Origin: Lipingzhangella_A rawalii
GTDB taxonomy: Bacteria; Actinomycetota; Actinomycetes; Streptosporangiales; Streptosporangiaceae
Reading direction: 5' to 3'
Assembly (NCBI RefSeq): GCF_031628175.1
Contig: NZ_JAVLVT010000006.1
Span: 62,001 to 126,000, forward strand
DNA: 64,000 nt
Shown: piece by piece, positions 54,242-62,786 of the stretch
Position numbering within the stretch: position 1 is the stretch's first letter
How the letters are laid out: each line of letters begins with the position of its first letter
The notes under the pieces: model-generated
What the model was told of the DNA's origin: nothing
What the model saw: the letters and a program-made list of their open reading frames with translations, nothing else
Database searches by the model: none
Made by a program: the position numbers and the translations under genes

Positions 54242-55084
54242 ATGGAGCCCAGCCTGCTGCGCTATGACCGGACTGGTCGCGGATCGCCGCTCGTTCTCCT
54301 GCATGGAATCTCGCACCGGCGTCAGGTGTGGCGTCCGGTACTTCGTCATCTGGGCGAGCACGTCGATGTTGTTGCCCCGGATCTGCCGGGGTGTGGTGAG
54401 TCGCCGGAACCTCCACCTGGAGAGCCTTATGACGTCGCAGCCCTCGCCGACGCCGTAGCGGAGTTGTGCCAGGACTTGGGGGTGGTCCGCCCGCACGTGG
54501 TTGGCAACTCCCTCGGCGGGGCCGTGGCCCTCGAGCTGGGGATTCGAGGCAGAGCGGCTTCAGTGACCGCTTTCTCACCGATCGGATTCGCCACACCGCT
54601 AGAGAATGCGACACTGCGTGCGCTGGTGTACGGCATGGCCGTGGCGGGGCGTGTCCCCGAGCGGCTACGTGGCGCGGTCGCGGACACGCCACCTCTGCGG
54701 GCCCTGGCCCGGCGCACGCTGCATGCCGACCCGCAGGCACCCGCGGCGCGCGAGGCCCGGTTTAACACCGCGGTTCTGGAACCCGGCTCCCCGTTCCAGC
54801 GGTTGGCGCCGGAGGTCGCGAACTACACCGTCCCGACGACGGACGTTCCGTGTCCCGTGACGATCGCCTGGGGAGAGCGTGACCGGATCCTGCCACCCCG
54901 GATGGCCCGGCGGGCGCGGGATCGCATCCCTCATGCGCAGGTGGTGACCCTGTTGGACTGTGGGCACATTCCGATGGTTGATGATCCGGCCACGGTCGCG
55001 GTTACGATCCGGCGGGCGTGTCGGCCGGCCGGGGAGGGGCTCGCCTGTGAAACGTCAGCGGTTCGTTCGAGCCACCGTTCCTAG
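54242..55084 (+). CDS. Alpha/beta hydrolase
   Basis: 280 residues. LVLLHGISHRRQVWRPVL (oxyanion), nucleophile S90 in VGNSLGGAVAL, acid D214 in WGERDRILPP and H242 in LLDCGHIPMVDDP complete the triad. Substrate unknown; close to epoxide-hydrolase or haloperoxidase-like families. Its stop overlaps the stop of the convergent next gene by 3 bp (CTAG). Confidence 0.9.
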   Translation: MEPSLLRYDRTGRGSPLVLLHGISHRRQVWRPVLRHLGEHVDVVAPDLPGCGESPEPPPGEPYDVAALADAVAELCQDLGVVRPHVVGNSLGGAVALELGIRGRAASVTAFSPIGFATPLENATLRALVYGMAVAGRVPERLRGAVADTPPLRALARRTLHADPQAPAAREARFNTAVLEPGSPFQRLAPEVANYTVPTTDVPCPVTIAWGERDRILPPRMARRARDRIPHAQVVTLLDCGHIPMVDDPATVAVTIRRACRPAGEGLACETSAVRSSHRS

Positions 55085-55725
55085 GATGTCGAGCCCTGCT
55101 CCTCTTTGGTGCTGGCGGTGCTGTCCTCGTCTCCGGCCTTCGTGCCCCGGCGGTTGTTCCGGGAGGTGCGGCCGGTGGATGGCCGTTTCGGGGATTCTGC
55201 CGTGGTGTCCCCGGTGTCTTCCCCGGAGCGGGGCGTGCCGCCGTGGTGGATACGCAGTGCCTCGTCCTCGACTTTCAGCAGACGCTGGATCTCTTCGGGC
55301 TGGGCCGGAATCCGCTCGCCACGGAAATGGGCACCGAGGACGTCCAGGGCGTGTCCGCACAGGAGCTCTCGGACCGTGCCCGCCTGGGTGCCACTGAGCT
55401 CCTGTAGCTCGGGCAGATGCAGTTCCTGGAGGAGCCGGACGACGTGACGGAGGCGTTCCCGGACTCGCTTATCGGTGATTGCGCTGGTGAGGAGTTCAGC
55501 TTCGGAACGGATCCCGTTGGTTGCTCGCCCGCTTCCCGTGCCGGAGTCCGTGGACCGCGCCGCGTCTCGTTCGGCGATGAACAGGCGGGTCAGCTCGCGG
55601 TTGGCGGCGCGAGCCGCATCCCGATCCGCGGTCTTGCGACTATGTCGCCCTTGAAGCCAGGTAACGGTGGCGCTGCTGACGAGGCTGATCGCTCCGCCCA
55701 ACACCACGTATGCGAGTGGTTCCAT
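55081..55725 (-). CDS. Membrane-anchored protein of unknown function
   Basis: 214 residues. An N-terminal helix (LAYVVLGGAISLVSSATVTWL) anchors a coiled cytoplasmic part rich in Arg/Ala (DAARAANRELTRLFIAERDAA), then helices with VRELLCGHALDVLGAHF and a polar tail. I do not recognise the family. It overlaps tail-to-tail with the hydrolase. Confidence 0.65.
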   Translation of the reverse strand: MEPLAYVVLGGAISLVSSATVTWLQGRHSRKTADRDAARAANRELTRLFIAERDAARSTDSGTGSGRATNGIRSEAELLTSAITDKRVRERLRHVVRLLQELHLPELQELSGTQAGTVRELLCGHALDVLGAHFRGERIPAQPEEIQRLLKVEDEALRIHHGGTPRSGEDTGDTTAESPKRPSTGRTSRNNRRGTKAGDEDSTASTKEEQGSTS

Positions 55726-55947
55726 GTGTGGTCCTTAGGGATGCCGACGGTACGGTCGGACCGCGCGCCGGGAGGTTCGGGCTTGTGGGCTGCGCCCCGG
55801 GAGGGAGGAACCCTGGGCCGGGGTCGGTATGGGGGACGTTTTGTGAGGGTCAGTGTAGCTTTGCCCGCTGGTGGGTGCCGATCACCGGCGTGTGGGGTGG
55901 CCGCACGGGGACCGGTGCGAAAACGTGCGCACGGCACAGCCGGATCG

Positions 55948-55962
55948 CCGATCTATGATCGG
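55948..55962 (+). promoter_or_regulatory. Inverted repeat around a -10 element
   Basis: CCGATC-TAT-GATCGG, a 6-bp inverted repeat with TATGAT (55954-55959) as its core, 38 bp before the next start. It could be an operator overlapping the promoter. Confidence 0.4.
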
Positions 55963-55996
55963 GGCGTGTGTCCGGGAGCGGGACGGAGGTCGAAAC

Positions 55997-56278
55997 ATGG
56001 CGGAGGGCGACCCGTGCTGGCGCATCCTCATCGAGGAGACGCGACCCAATCACGTTGTGCAGAGCCTGGCGGGGCATGTCTATTCCGCCCAGGAGGAAGC
56101 CCAGGCCGCAGCCCGGACCGTCGCGCGAGAACATCGGCCGCGCCACCCCTACATTCTGCGGCGCCGAACGGTCTTGCAGCATGATGACGGGACGTACACC
56201 GTGCTCGTGCACGGTCTGGTGCAGGACCTGGCGTTTCGGGTCAGTGTGGTCCGGGAGCTCGACGCGTCCTCGGTTTAA
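55997..56278 (+). CDS. Small conserved-looking protein of unknown function
   Basis: 93 residues from the ATG at 55997 (GGAGGT 6 bp upstream). CWRILIEETRPNHVVQSLAG, then AQEEAQAAARTVAREH and a beta-rich HDDGTYTVLVHGLVQDLAF. It resembles small actinobacterial proteins of unknown role. The stop lies inside a parS-like sequence. Confidence 0.7.
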   Translation: MAEGDPCWRILIEETRPNHVVQSLAGHVYSAQEEAQAAARTVAREHRPRHPYILRRRTVLQHDDGTYTVLVHGLVQDLAFRVSVVRELDASSV

Positions 56279-56287
56279 CGTGAAACC
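56272..56287. other. parS-like site (one core mismatch)
   Basis: GGTTTAACGTGAAACC has one change (C to A) in the parS core. It covers the stop codon of the preceding gene, about 37 kb from oriC. Confidence 0.5.
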
Positions 56288-56681
56288 AGTGGGTGTGCAG
56301 TTGTCCCCAGGGAACGCCAGTTTTCCACAAGCTTGCACGGCGCGGGTGCGCATGTCGCCCTGTCGACATGTGCTCGAATCACGTTATCGCTCTGAAACGT
56401 CGCCCCCACGTGCTGGCTGACCCCGTATGGGGTCGCCGCAGGGCGTGTCCTGTTGCGAAAACCGCAGATCAGACGGTATGTGTGCGTACTCGCCCCGGTT
56501 CGGATCAGGTCAGGCGGCGCGGGGTGCGTCCCGGATGGGGCAGCCATTGACTGACGCCGGTGTACGGAGGGTGGTCATGTGGGCGGGAGGTGCACATCGT
56601 TCCAGTTTTCCACAGGGTGTGGATGCATGAGTCCCGGAGTGGACGGGAGGCTCGGCTGACGCCGGGCAAGTCTCGTGCGGG
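56279..56681. other. Non-coding stretch with two DnaA-box-like motifs
   Basis: TTGTCCCCA (56301-56309), TTTTCCACA (56321-56329) and TTTTCCACA (56606-56614) lie here without a gene. Both TTTTCCACA copies are preceded by CCAG. I see no coding frame. Confidence 0.6.
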
Positions 56682-57644
56682 TCAGGTCGCTCGCGGTGCC
56701 GCCGGTGCACCGTGCAGTCGTGCCTCCACAGCGGTCAGGACCTGGGACAGGGGGTTGGCGTACGTGAGCCCGGTGCCGTCGGGGCCTCCCTGCTCACTTC
56801 CGGCAAAGAGCAGACCCATTGCGGAGCGGCCCGTTGATGTCCAGATGAGCGAACCGGAGTCGCCGCCGGAACTGAAGGAGCCACCGGTTCCCGAAATCTC
56901 GATCTGTCCATCGAACACCAGCTGGGCGAATCCGAAGTTGATGCGGAGACCGTCCACTTCGAACGCGGTCACCCGTCCTGTGGTGTGGCCGGTGGTACGC
57001 CCGATCTTCTCCACCGCCGTATCCTCGCCTGTCGGTGCCGAGACGGAGCACACCGGGCCGCCCGGGTAATCGGCGGCGGCGAACTCGACCTCGCCACGCA
57101 CCCGGGCCACGGCAGCATCCACCACATTGGGCTGATCCTCGCGCAGCGGCACCTGCGCCGTAAGTGTTCCCACCTGGTCGATATCGGTGCTTCCGTCATC
57201 CGCAACCCCGGGTTGAAGGATCGGATCGCACAGCTCCGCGCGCCCGCTGTTGGCGATGACGTGACTGTTGGACAGGATGTGGGCCGTGTCGTCCACCGTG
57301 ACGAATGCACCGAGTGTTCCGGCTGAGACGTCCGGGTGTCCGACCGAGCAGCCGGGAACCAGGGGGCGTTGCCTCTTTTGGAGCTCAGCCGGGGTGCGGG
57401 CCTCCAACGTGGCGAGGTCGCCCGTCTGCACAATCTCGAACTCGTCGTGCGATTCCCGGGACAGGCGATCCAGTAGCCAGTCCGGTACGGATTCGCGGTC
57501 CCGCAGCCGCACAGCCAGGCGAAACTCACCAGAACCAGCGGGCGCAATGCCCAAACCCAGCCACGGCACCTCCGTCTGTGCGAGCAGCTCGGTCTCCCGG
57601 TCGTGCAGGGAAAGCTTCAATTCTCGGCACGAGTCCAACCGCAT
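56682..57644 (-). CDS. Trypsin-fold serine protease without signal peptide
   Basis: 320 residues from the ATG at 57644, with GAGGAGG upstream. The triad is readable: H128 (ILSNSHVIAN), D176 (NVVDAAVARV) and S263 (SGGDSGSLIW), spaced as in chymotrypsin-fold enzymes. The N-terminus (MRLDSCRELKLSLHD) is no signal peptide and there is no membrane helix, so it should stay in the cytoplasm. The architecture resembles plant Nal1-like and bacterial intracellular trypsin-like proteins. Its substrate is unknown. Confidence 0.8.
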   Translation of the reverse strand: MRLDSCRELKLSLHDRETELLAQTEVPWLGLGIAPAGSGEFRLAVRLRDRESVPDWLLDRLSRESHDEFEIVQTGDLATLEARTPAELQKRQRPLVPGCSVGHPDVSAGTLGAFVTVDDTAHILSNSHVIANSGRAELCDPILQPGVADDGSTDIDQVGTLTAQVPLREDQPNVVDAAVARVRGEVEFAAADYPGGPVCSVSAPTGEDTAVEKIGRTTGHTTGRVTAFEVDGLRINFGFAQLVFDGQIEISGTGGSFSSGGDSGSLIWTSTGRSAMGLLFAGSEQGGPDGTGLTYANPLSQVLTAVEARLHGAPAAPRAT

Positions 57645-57817
57645 GATCGCCTCCTCGGTACGGTTGCCAAACCGGATTGGCCTGTATTCGTACCGTAGTC
57701 GCAGCACTCGGGCTCTAGCCGATTCCGCCCACACGCGTTCCAGACCCGAACCGACGCGACAGTGCTCGGGGTCCGGGGGCCGGCGTTCGCCGCCCGGCGC
57801 CCGTGCCCCGCCACGGA

Positions 57818-60800
57818 TCACGCCTCAGCACACAGGGCGGACCAGGACATGCCCCGCCCGCTTTGCCACTGCGCCTCCAGCTCCTGCTCCCCGAGCCCCG
57901 AGCGGATTACATCCAGGATGCGATCCACGTCGACCCGTTCCGCCGCAGGCAGCGGAGAGTCAACCGCGTCCCGGGCGGCCGCAGCCGTGCCGAGGAGCTG
58001 CGCGGCACGGATCAACGCGCCGGAACACGCCGCAGCGCCGGCCAGGCCCTCGACCGTCAGGGCGACGGCCCGTGGGTCCCCGGTTGCGCACGCGGAGCGC
58101 AAGCCGTCGGTGTGTCGCCGCCATGCGGTTTCCGCGTCCCCGCGTAGCTCGGCCACGAACCCCAGCTCGGCCAGAATGAACGCGACACCCGGCGTGTATG
58201 CGGCACGTCGGTTCCATTCGAGAAGTTCCCACAGTCGGGACTCGGCCGCGTCGAGCCGCCCCGACCGGCGTTCGACCAGTGCCATACCGTTCCCGGCGAA
58301 GGCCCAACCCGCTGAGTGCGCCTGTTGCTCGGCGAGCCGCAGCGCCCGCCGATGGAAGTCGTGGGCGGCGTGGAGATCGCCCCCCAGCAGAGCCAGCCGT
58401 CCCAGCTGTGCGAGCTGGGCCGAGACCGATGGCCAATTGCCCAGCTCCTCGGCGATGCGTAGGGCGGTCCGGTGGTGGCGGGTGGCGGCAGCGTAGTCCC
58501 CGTCGATCTCACACAGTGTGCCCAGCGTCTGGATGGGGTGCAGCTGGCCCCACCGGTCCCCGAGCTGCTGGAACAGCGAACAGGACTGCGTGCTGTCCGC
58601 ACGCGCCAGGGATAGTTCTCCCGCAACCAGTGCCAGCTCGGCGCGGGTACTCAAGGCCGCAGCCATGCCCCAGTGGTTTTCCAGTTCCTGGAACGTGGTC
58701 CGTGCGGACCCCACCAGCGAGCGCGCCACGGAGGCGTCCCCCGCCCCCAGCATCGCCAGCGCCAACAGCCACTCGCATTCCGCGCGGCTCTGGGGATCCT
58801 TCAGCTGTTCCCACCGCTCCAGTGCGGTCGCACGCAAGGCGTCTGGGGAGTCGTCCCGATGGTCCAGATAGGCGACACAGGCACGCCACGTCAGGCCCCG
58901 GGCGTGGTCGAAGAGCGAGATGTCAGAATGGTTCCGCTCTGCGGCCGCGAGCGCCACGGTCAGGGCTTCCCGCAATTCCCGATACCGCCCCCGAAGAAAC
59001 CGGTGCCAGCTCGTGGCATTGACCAGGTGCAGCGCCACCTGGCCACAGTCCAGCTCTGCCGCGGCGGCGATGGCCGCGCGTAGGTTCGCGGAGTCCAGAT
59101 CCAGCTCGTGCAACCATTCCTGCTGGCGGGGACCGGTTGCACGGGGCAGAATCCGTGCGGCGCGGCGCGCGTGATACTCCGCGTGGCGTCGACGGAATTC
59201 ACGTTCCTCCCCGGCTGCTTCGAGTCGCTCCCGAGCGTAGGCAGCGACCACATCGAGGAGGCGGTACCGCGGTCGGTGGCCGGACCAGTCCACCTGGACG
59301 AGAGACCGGTCCACCAACTGGGTCAGAATCTGCACAACCTCGGCCTCGGGCAGGTCGCTGTCCGAACACACCTGCTCCACCGCGACGAGACAGGAGCTGC
59401 CGGCGTGAACCGACAACCGACGTAGCACCCGCTGTTCCGGTGGCGACAGCAGCTCCCAACTCCAATCGATGGTGGCGCGTAGCGTGCGGTGCCGCTCGGG
59501 TCCGGACCGGCGCCCGGCGGCCAGCAGGTGGAATCTGTTGGCGAGCCGGGAGGCGAGTTCGTGGACCCCCAAGGTCCGGACCTGCGGCGCGGCGAGCTCC
59601 AGAGCCAGGGGAATGCCGTCCAGTCGGTGGCACACGCCCACGACCGCGTCTACGTTGTCCTCGGTGACCCGGAATCCAGGGCTCGCTGCCGCCGCCCGGC
59701 TCTCGAAGAGGTGCACGGCGCCGGTAGCGAGCGCTTCGGCAACCGACGCCTCACCGTGGGGCAGGTCCAGCGGCGGCACCGGGTGGACGTGTTCGGCTGG
59801 CAGGCCCAGGGGTTCCCGACCGGTTGCCAGAACCACGAGTTCGGGAGCGGCGAGCAATCGCTCGACCAGGGTCCCCACGGCGCCAGTGACATGTTCACAG
59901 TTGTCCAGGACGAGTAACAGCCGACGTGCGCCGAGGGCCGAGACGAGCCGGGTGACGACGTCGGCCCGTTGCGTGCTCTCGGGGCGGAATGACGGCAGGA
60001 CGTCATCTTCACGGATGTCCAGGGTTGCGGAAACGGCTGCGGCAACGTCCTCCGGGGTCGGTGCGTCGGGGGAGGCACGTCCGGAGGGCTCGGTGCTGTC
60101 CATCGTCGACCAGTGCGCAGCCAGATCCACGAACCACACGCCGTCGGGAAACTCGGGACGGAGCTGGTGCGCGGTCTCGAGAGCGAGACGCGTCTTGCCG
60201 ACACCACCAGGCCCGGTCAGGTTCAAAAGCCGCACTTCGCCAGGCCCGGTAAGCCGGGACCGCAACTCGGACACCGCTGCGGCGCGTCCCACAAGCTCAC
60301 CGCTGCCGCTGGTCGTCGCCGGGAGGTTGGTGTCCGGTGGCCCCATCGCCCCGGCACGGGTGGCGTTTTCCGGTTCCAACTGCGGGTCCTGGGTCAACAG
60401 TGACTGGTGCAGCCGAACGAGCTGGGGCCCCGGGTCCGTTCCCAGCTGGTCTCGCAACCGGGTGCGGATCTCCTCGAAGCGCTCCAGGGCCTCGCCCTGG
60501 CGGCCAGCCAGGTACAGCGCCCGCATCTGTGCCGCCCGTAACCGTTCCCGTAACGGATGCTCGGCGGTCAGTTCCTCCAGCTCGGCCACGAGCGAACCGT
60601 GTTCCCCGAGCTCCAACCGCGACTCGGCCAGGTCTTCGAGTGCCGTGATCCGCTGCTCCTCCAGCCGCAGCGCGGCCTGTCGGGTGAGGCCGGACCCGCT
60701 GGTGTCGGCATAGGCCTCTCCACGCCACAGGGCGAGAGCCCCGCGGAGCGCGGACACGCGGTGGGACGGTTCCGTGTGGCGTCGCGCTGCGGTGAGGAGT

Positions 60801-61150
60801 TCCTGGAACCGTTGTGCGTCCGTAGGGGGTGTCCCGTGGCAGGCCACGCGGTCCAGCCGAAGGCGGTAACCCGGGGTTTGCGCCTGAACCAGCTGCCGCC
60901 CCTGCGGATCGGCCTCGGCCAGGGCCCGCCGCAACTGGGACACCTTGGCTTGTAGTGCGGCGGAGGGGTTTGTGGGCATCTCGTCGTCCCACAGTTCGGT
61001 GAACAGCCGCTCGGTCGACACGGTGTGCGGAGCATGTGCGAGTAGGGCAGCCAGGAGCACCCGCACCTTGACGCCGGGAATCGTCACCGGGGTTCCGTCT
61101 GTGGCCCACACCGCAATCGGACCCAGGACACCGAACCGCATATCGGACAC
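57818..61150 (-). CDS. AfsR/SARP-family transcriptional regulator (BTAD, NB-ARC, TPR)
   Basis: 1,110 residues. Winged-helix DNA-binding domain (about 1-95: LLAALLAHAPHTVSTERLF), bacterial transcriptional activation domain (about 98-245), NB-ARC ATPase with Walker A GPGGVGKTRLA (K319) and LLLVLDNCEHV, then TPR-like repeats to the end. It activates secondary metabolism or development genes in related actinomycetes. No biosynthetic cluster is visible nearby, so its target is open. GTG start at 61150; ATG 9 bp later possible. Confidence 0.92.
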   Translation of the reverse strand: MSDMRFGVLGPIAVWATDGTPVTIPGVKVRVLLAALLAHAPHTVSTERLFTELWDDEMPTNPSAALQAKVSQLRRALAEADPQGRQLVQAQTPGYRLRLDRVACHGTPPTDAQRFQELLTAARRHTEPSHRVSALRGALALWRGEAYADTSGSGLTRQAALRLEEQRITALEDLAESRLELGEHGSLVAELEELTAEHPLRERLRAAQMRALYLAGRQGEALERFEEIRTRLRDQLGTDPGPQLVRLHQSLLTQDPQLEPENATRAGAMGPPDTNLPATTSGSGELVGRAAAVSELRSRLTGPGEVRLLNLTGPGGVGKTRLALETAHQLRPEFPDGVWFVDLAAHWSTMDSTEPSGRASPDAPTPEDVAAAVSATLDIREDDVLPSFRPESTQRADVVTRLVSALGARRLLLVLDNCEHVTGAVGTLVERLLAAPELVVLATGREPLGLPAEHVHPVPPLDLPHGEASVAEALATGAVHLFESRAAAASPGFRVTEDNVDAVVGVCHRLDGIPLALELAAPQVRTLGVHELASRLANRFHLLAAGRRSGPERHRTLRATIDWSWELLSPPEQRVLRRLSVHAGSSCLVAVEQVCSDSDLPEAEVVQILTQLVDRSLVQVDWSGHRPRYRLLDVVAAYARERLEAAGEEREFRRRHAEYHARRAARILPRATGPRQQEWLHELDLDSANLRAAIAAAAELDCGQVALHLVNATSWHRFLRGRYRELREALTVALAAAERNHSDISLFDHARGLTWRACVAYLDHRDDSPDALRATALERWEQLKDPQSRAECEWLLALAMLGAGDASVARSLVGSARTTFQELENHWGMAAALSTRAELALVAGELSLARADSTQSCSLFQQLGDRWGQLHPIQTLGTLCEIDGDYAAATRHHRTALRIAEELGNWPSVSAQLAQLGRLALLGGDLHAAHDFHRRALRLAEQQAHSAGWAFAGNGMALVERRSGRLDAAESRLWELLEWNRRAAYTPGVAFILAELGFVAELRGDAETAWRRHTDGLRSACATGDPRAVALTVEGLAGAAACSGALIRAAQLLGTAAAARDAVDSPLPAAERVDVDRILDVIRSGLGEQELEAQWQSGRGMSWSALCAEA

Positions 61151-61629
61151 GGTAGCCCACGCCGTCCAGCAACCCCGGTGACCGTAAGCGCCTCGTCAGG
61201 GAGACGTAAGCGGTGCCGGGCACGCTGACTCCAGCCGACACCCGAACACGACAGACGCAGACGGGCTCGGAATCCACGGTTGGTGTCGCGGCGGCGGACG
61301 ACTCCGCAAGCGGTTCCGTTCCTGGGTGTGTCCCGGTCTTCGGTGCGGGACCACCCCGACCTGATCCGAGGCCCGCAGGCCGCACCGGTGGGGGTACTCC
61401 ACGGAGTCGCCCCCACCCCGGGCCCCATGTCGACGGTCATGGTCCCGAGGAGATGTCAGCAGGAGGAGCAGTGGAGCTACACGCCGGCGAATCACAAGGT
61501 GTCGAGCCCGAAGAACTCCGCGGAGTGGCGCCCAGCCAGGACCAGCCAGCGGCTGTGGAGCATCGCAGCGGCGCTGCCGATGCGAACGGTTCTGATCGGG
61601 CGGCGCACCTGCTGGAGACCAACGACACA
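61151..61629 (+). promoter_or_regulatory. Divergent region between the SARP gene and the NAT gene
   Basis: Contains an in-frame GTG at 61471 behind AGGAGGAGCA that could start the NAT gene 53 codons earlier. The extension has lower third-position GC (about two thirds) than the NAT domain, so I consider it less likely to be coding. Confidence 0.4.
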
Positions 61630-62436
61630 GTGGATGTGGAGGCCTACCTCGCACGGATCGGGTACCGGGGGAGCCTGGAGCCCACGGCAGCTACCCTGCG
61701 GGCGCTCACCAGCGCCCACACCCATACGGTCCCGTTCGAGAACCTGGCCATCCAGCTCGGTGGAGCTGTGCACCTGGACCTGCACCGGCTTCAGGCCAAG
61801 CTCGTGTACCGGGGGCGCGGGGGGTACTGCCACGAGCAGAACCCGCTCTTCGGAGCGGTACTGGCCCAGATCGGCTTCCCGGTGGAGTTCCGCAGCGCTC
61901 GGATGCTGATGGGGGCGGACGAGAGCACCATCGATGCCGTGGGACACACCTTGCTGGAGGTGACTGCGGACGGCAAGCCCTGGATGGTCGACGTCGGTGT
62001 CGGCAACACGGGTCCACTGGAGCCGCTACCCCTTGTGGACGGAACACATCTGCACCAGGGAAGTTGGGCCTACCGCCTGGACCGGTCACCAGCCGGACGG
62101 TGGGTGCTGCGGCTGTGGCGCGGGGACGGATGGTTCACCCTCTACCAGTTCTCGGACGAGCCGTACTATCCCGCGGATATCCGCGACCACAACTATGTCG
62201 CCGCCACTCATCCGGACTCTCCGTTCGTACGACACCTCGTCGTGGACCGCAACGGAAGCAGGGAACGCTGGTCGTTGGTGGACCGACGTCTGGACATTCA
62301 CCGACCCGGCCAGCCTCGGACCCGGCACGAGCTCCCCGCCAGCGAGGTTCCAAATGTCCTTGCCTCCCGTTTCGGTCTGACCTTGACGCCGGAGGAGAGT
62401 GCCCAGCTGGTAGTCCTGCTCGATCAGCGAGGTTGA
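61630..62436 (+). CDS. Arylamine N-acetyltransferase
   Basis: 268 residues from the GTG at 61630, placing the catalytic cysteine (RGGYCHEQN) at 67, close to the usual 68-70 of NATs; the start at 61471 would shift it to 120. The Cys-His-Asp triad is completed by VGHTLLEV and WMVDVGVG. PFENLAIQLG is also typical. It transfers acetyl or related acyl groups from CoA to arylamines; some NAT homologues act in polyketide release. Confidence 0.9.
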   Translation: MDVEAYLARIGYRGSLEPTAATLRALTSAHTHTVPFENLAIQLGGAVHLDLHRLQAKLVYRGRGGYCHEQNPLFGAVLAQIGFPVEFRSARMLMGADESTIDAVGHTLLEVTADGKPWMVDVGVGNTGPLEPLPLVDGTHLHQGSWAYRLDRSPAGRWVLRLWRGDGWFTLYQFSDEPYYPADIRDHNYVAATHPDSPFVRHLVVDRNGSRERWSLVDRRLDIHRPGQPRTRHELPASEVPNVLASRFGLTLTPEESAQLVVLLDQRG

Positions 62437-62786
62437 AGGACTCCGCACCGTCCCGTGCCCCATGTCCCGCACTCGTGGCGGCTCGGTCGGGACCCGGTAT
62501 TCCGGACCGGTTTCGGATCGCCATAAGCATGGCCAGTCACCTGTCCGGCCGCGTACCGTAGCTCGCACGCAGCGCTGGTATCCGGTCCGACCCACACCGC
62601 CGCTGCCGAACCGGCCGGTTCCGCGGTCGCCTCGGTGCCCCAGGGACGACACGCCGGACCCCGTACAGCCGAGGGCTCGGCCCCCTTCTTTGGGAGAAGC
62701 CGACCCGCGCTTGGGGGAGGCATTGCCCGCTGGTGGACACGCTCAGGGCAAGGAGCTGACGTAGCGCGGGCGGACTCTGGAGGCCC
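62437..62786. other. Intergenic stretch before the histidine kinase
   Basis: 350 bp, no gene seen. A response regulator, which often precedes such kinases, is absent here; it may lie beyond the window or elsewhere. Confidence 0.5.
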
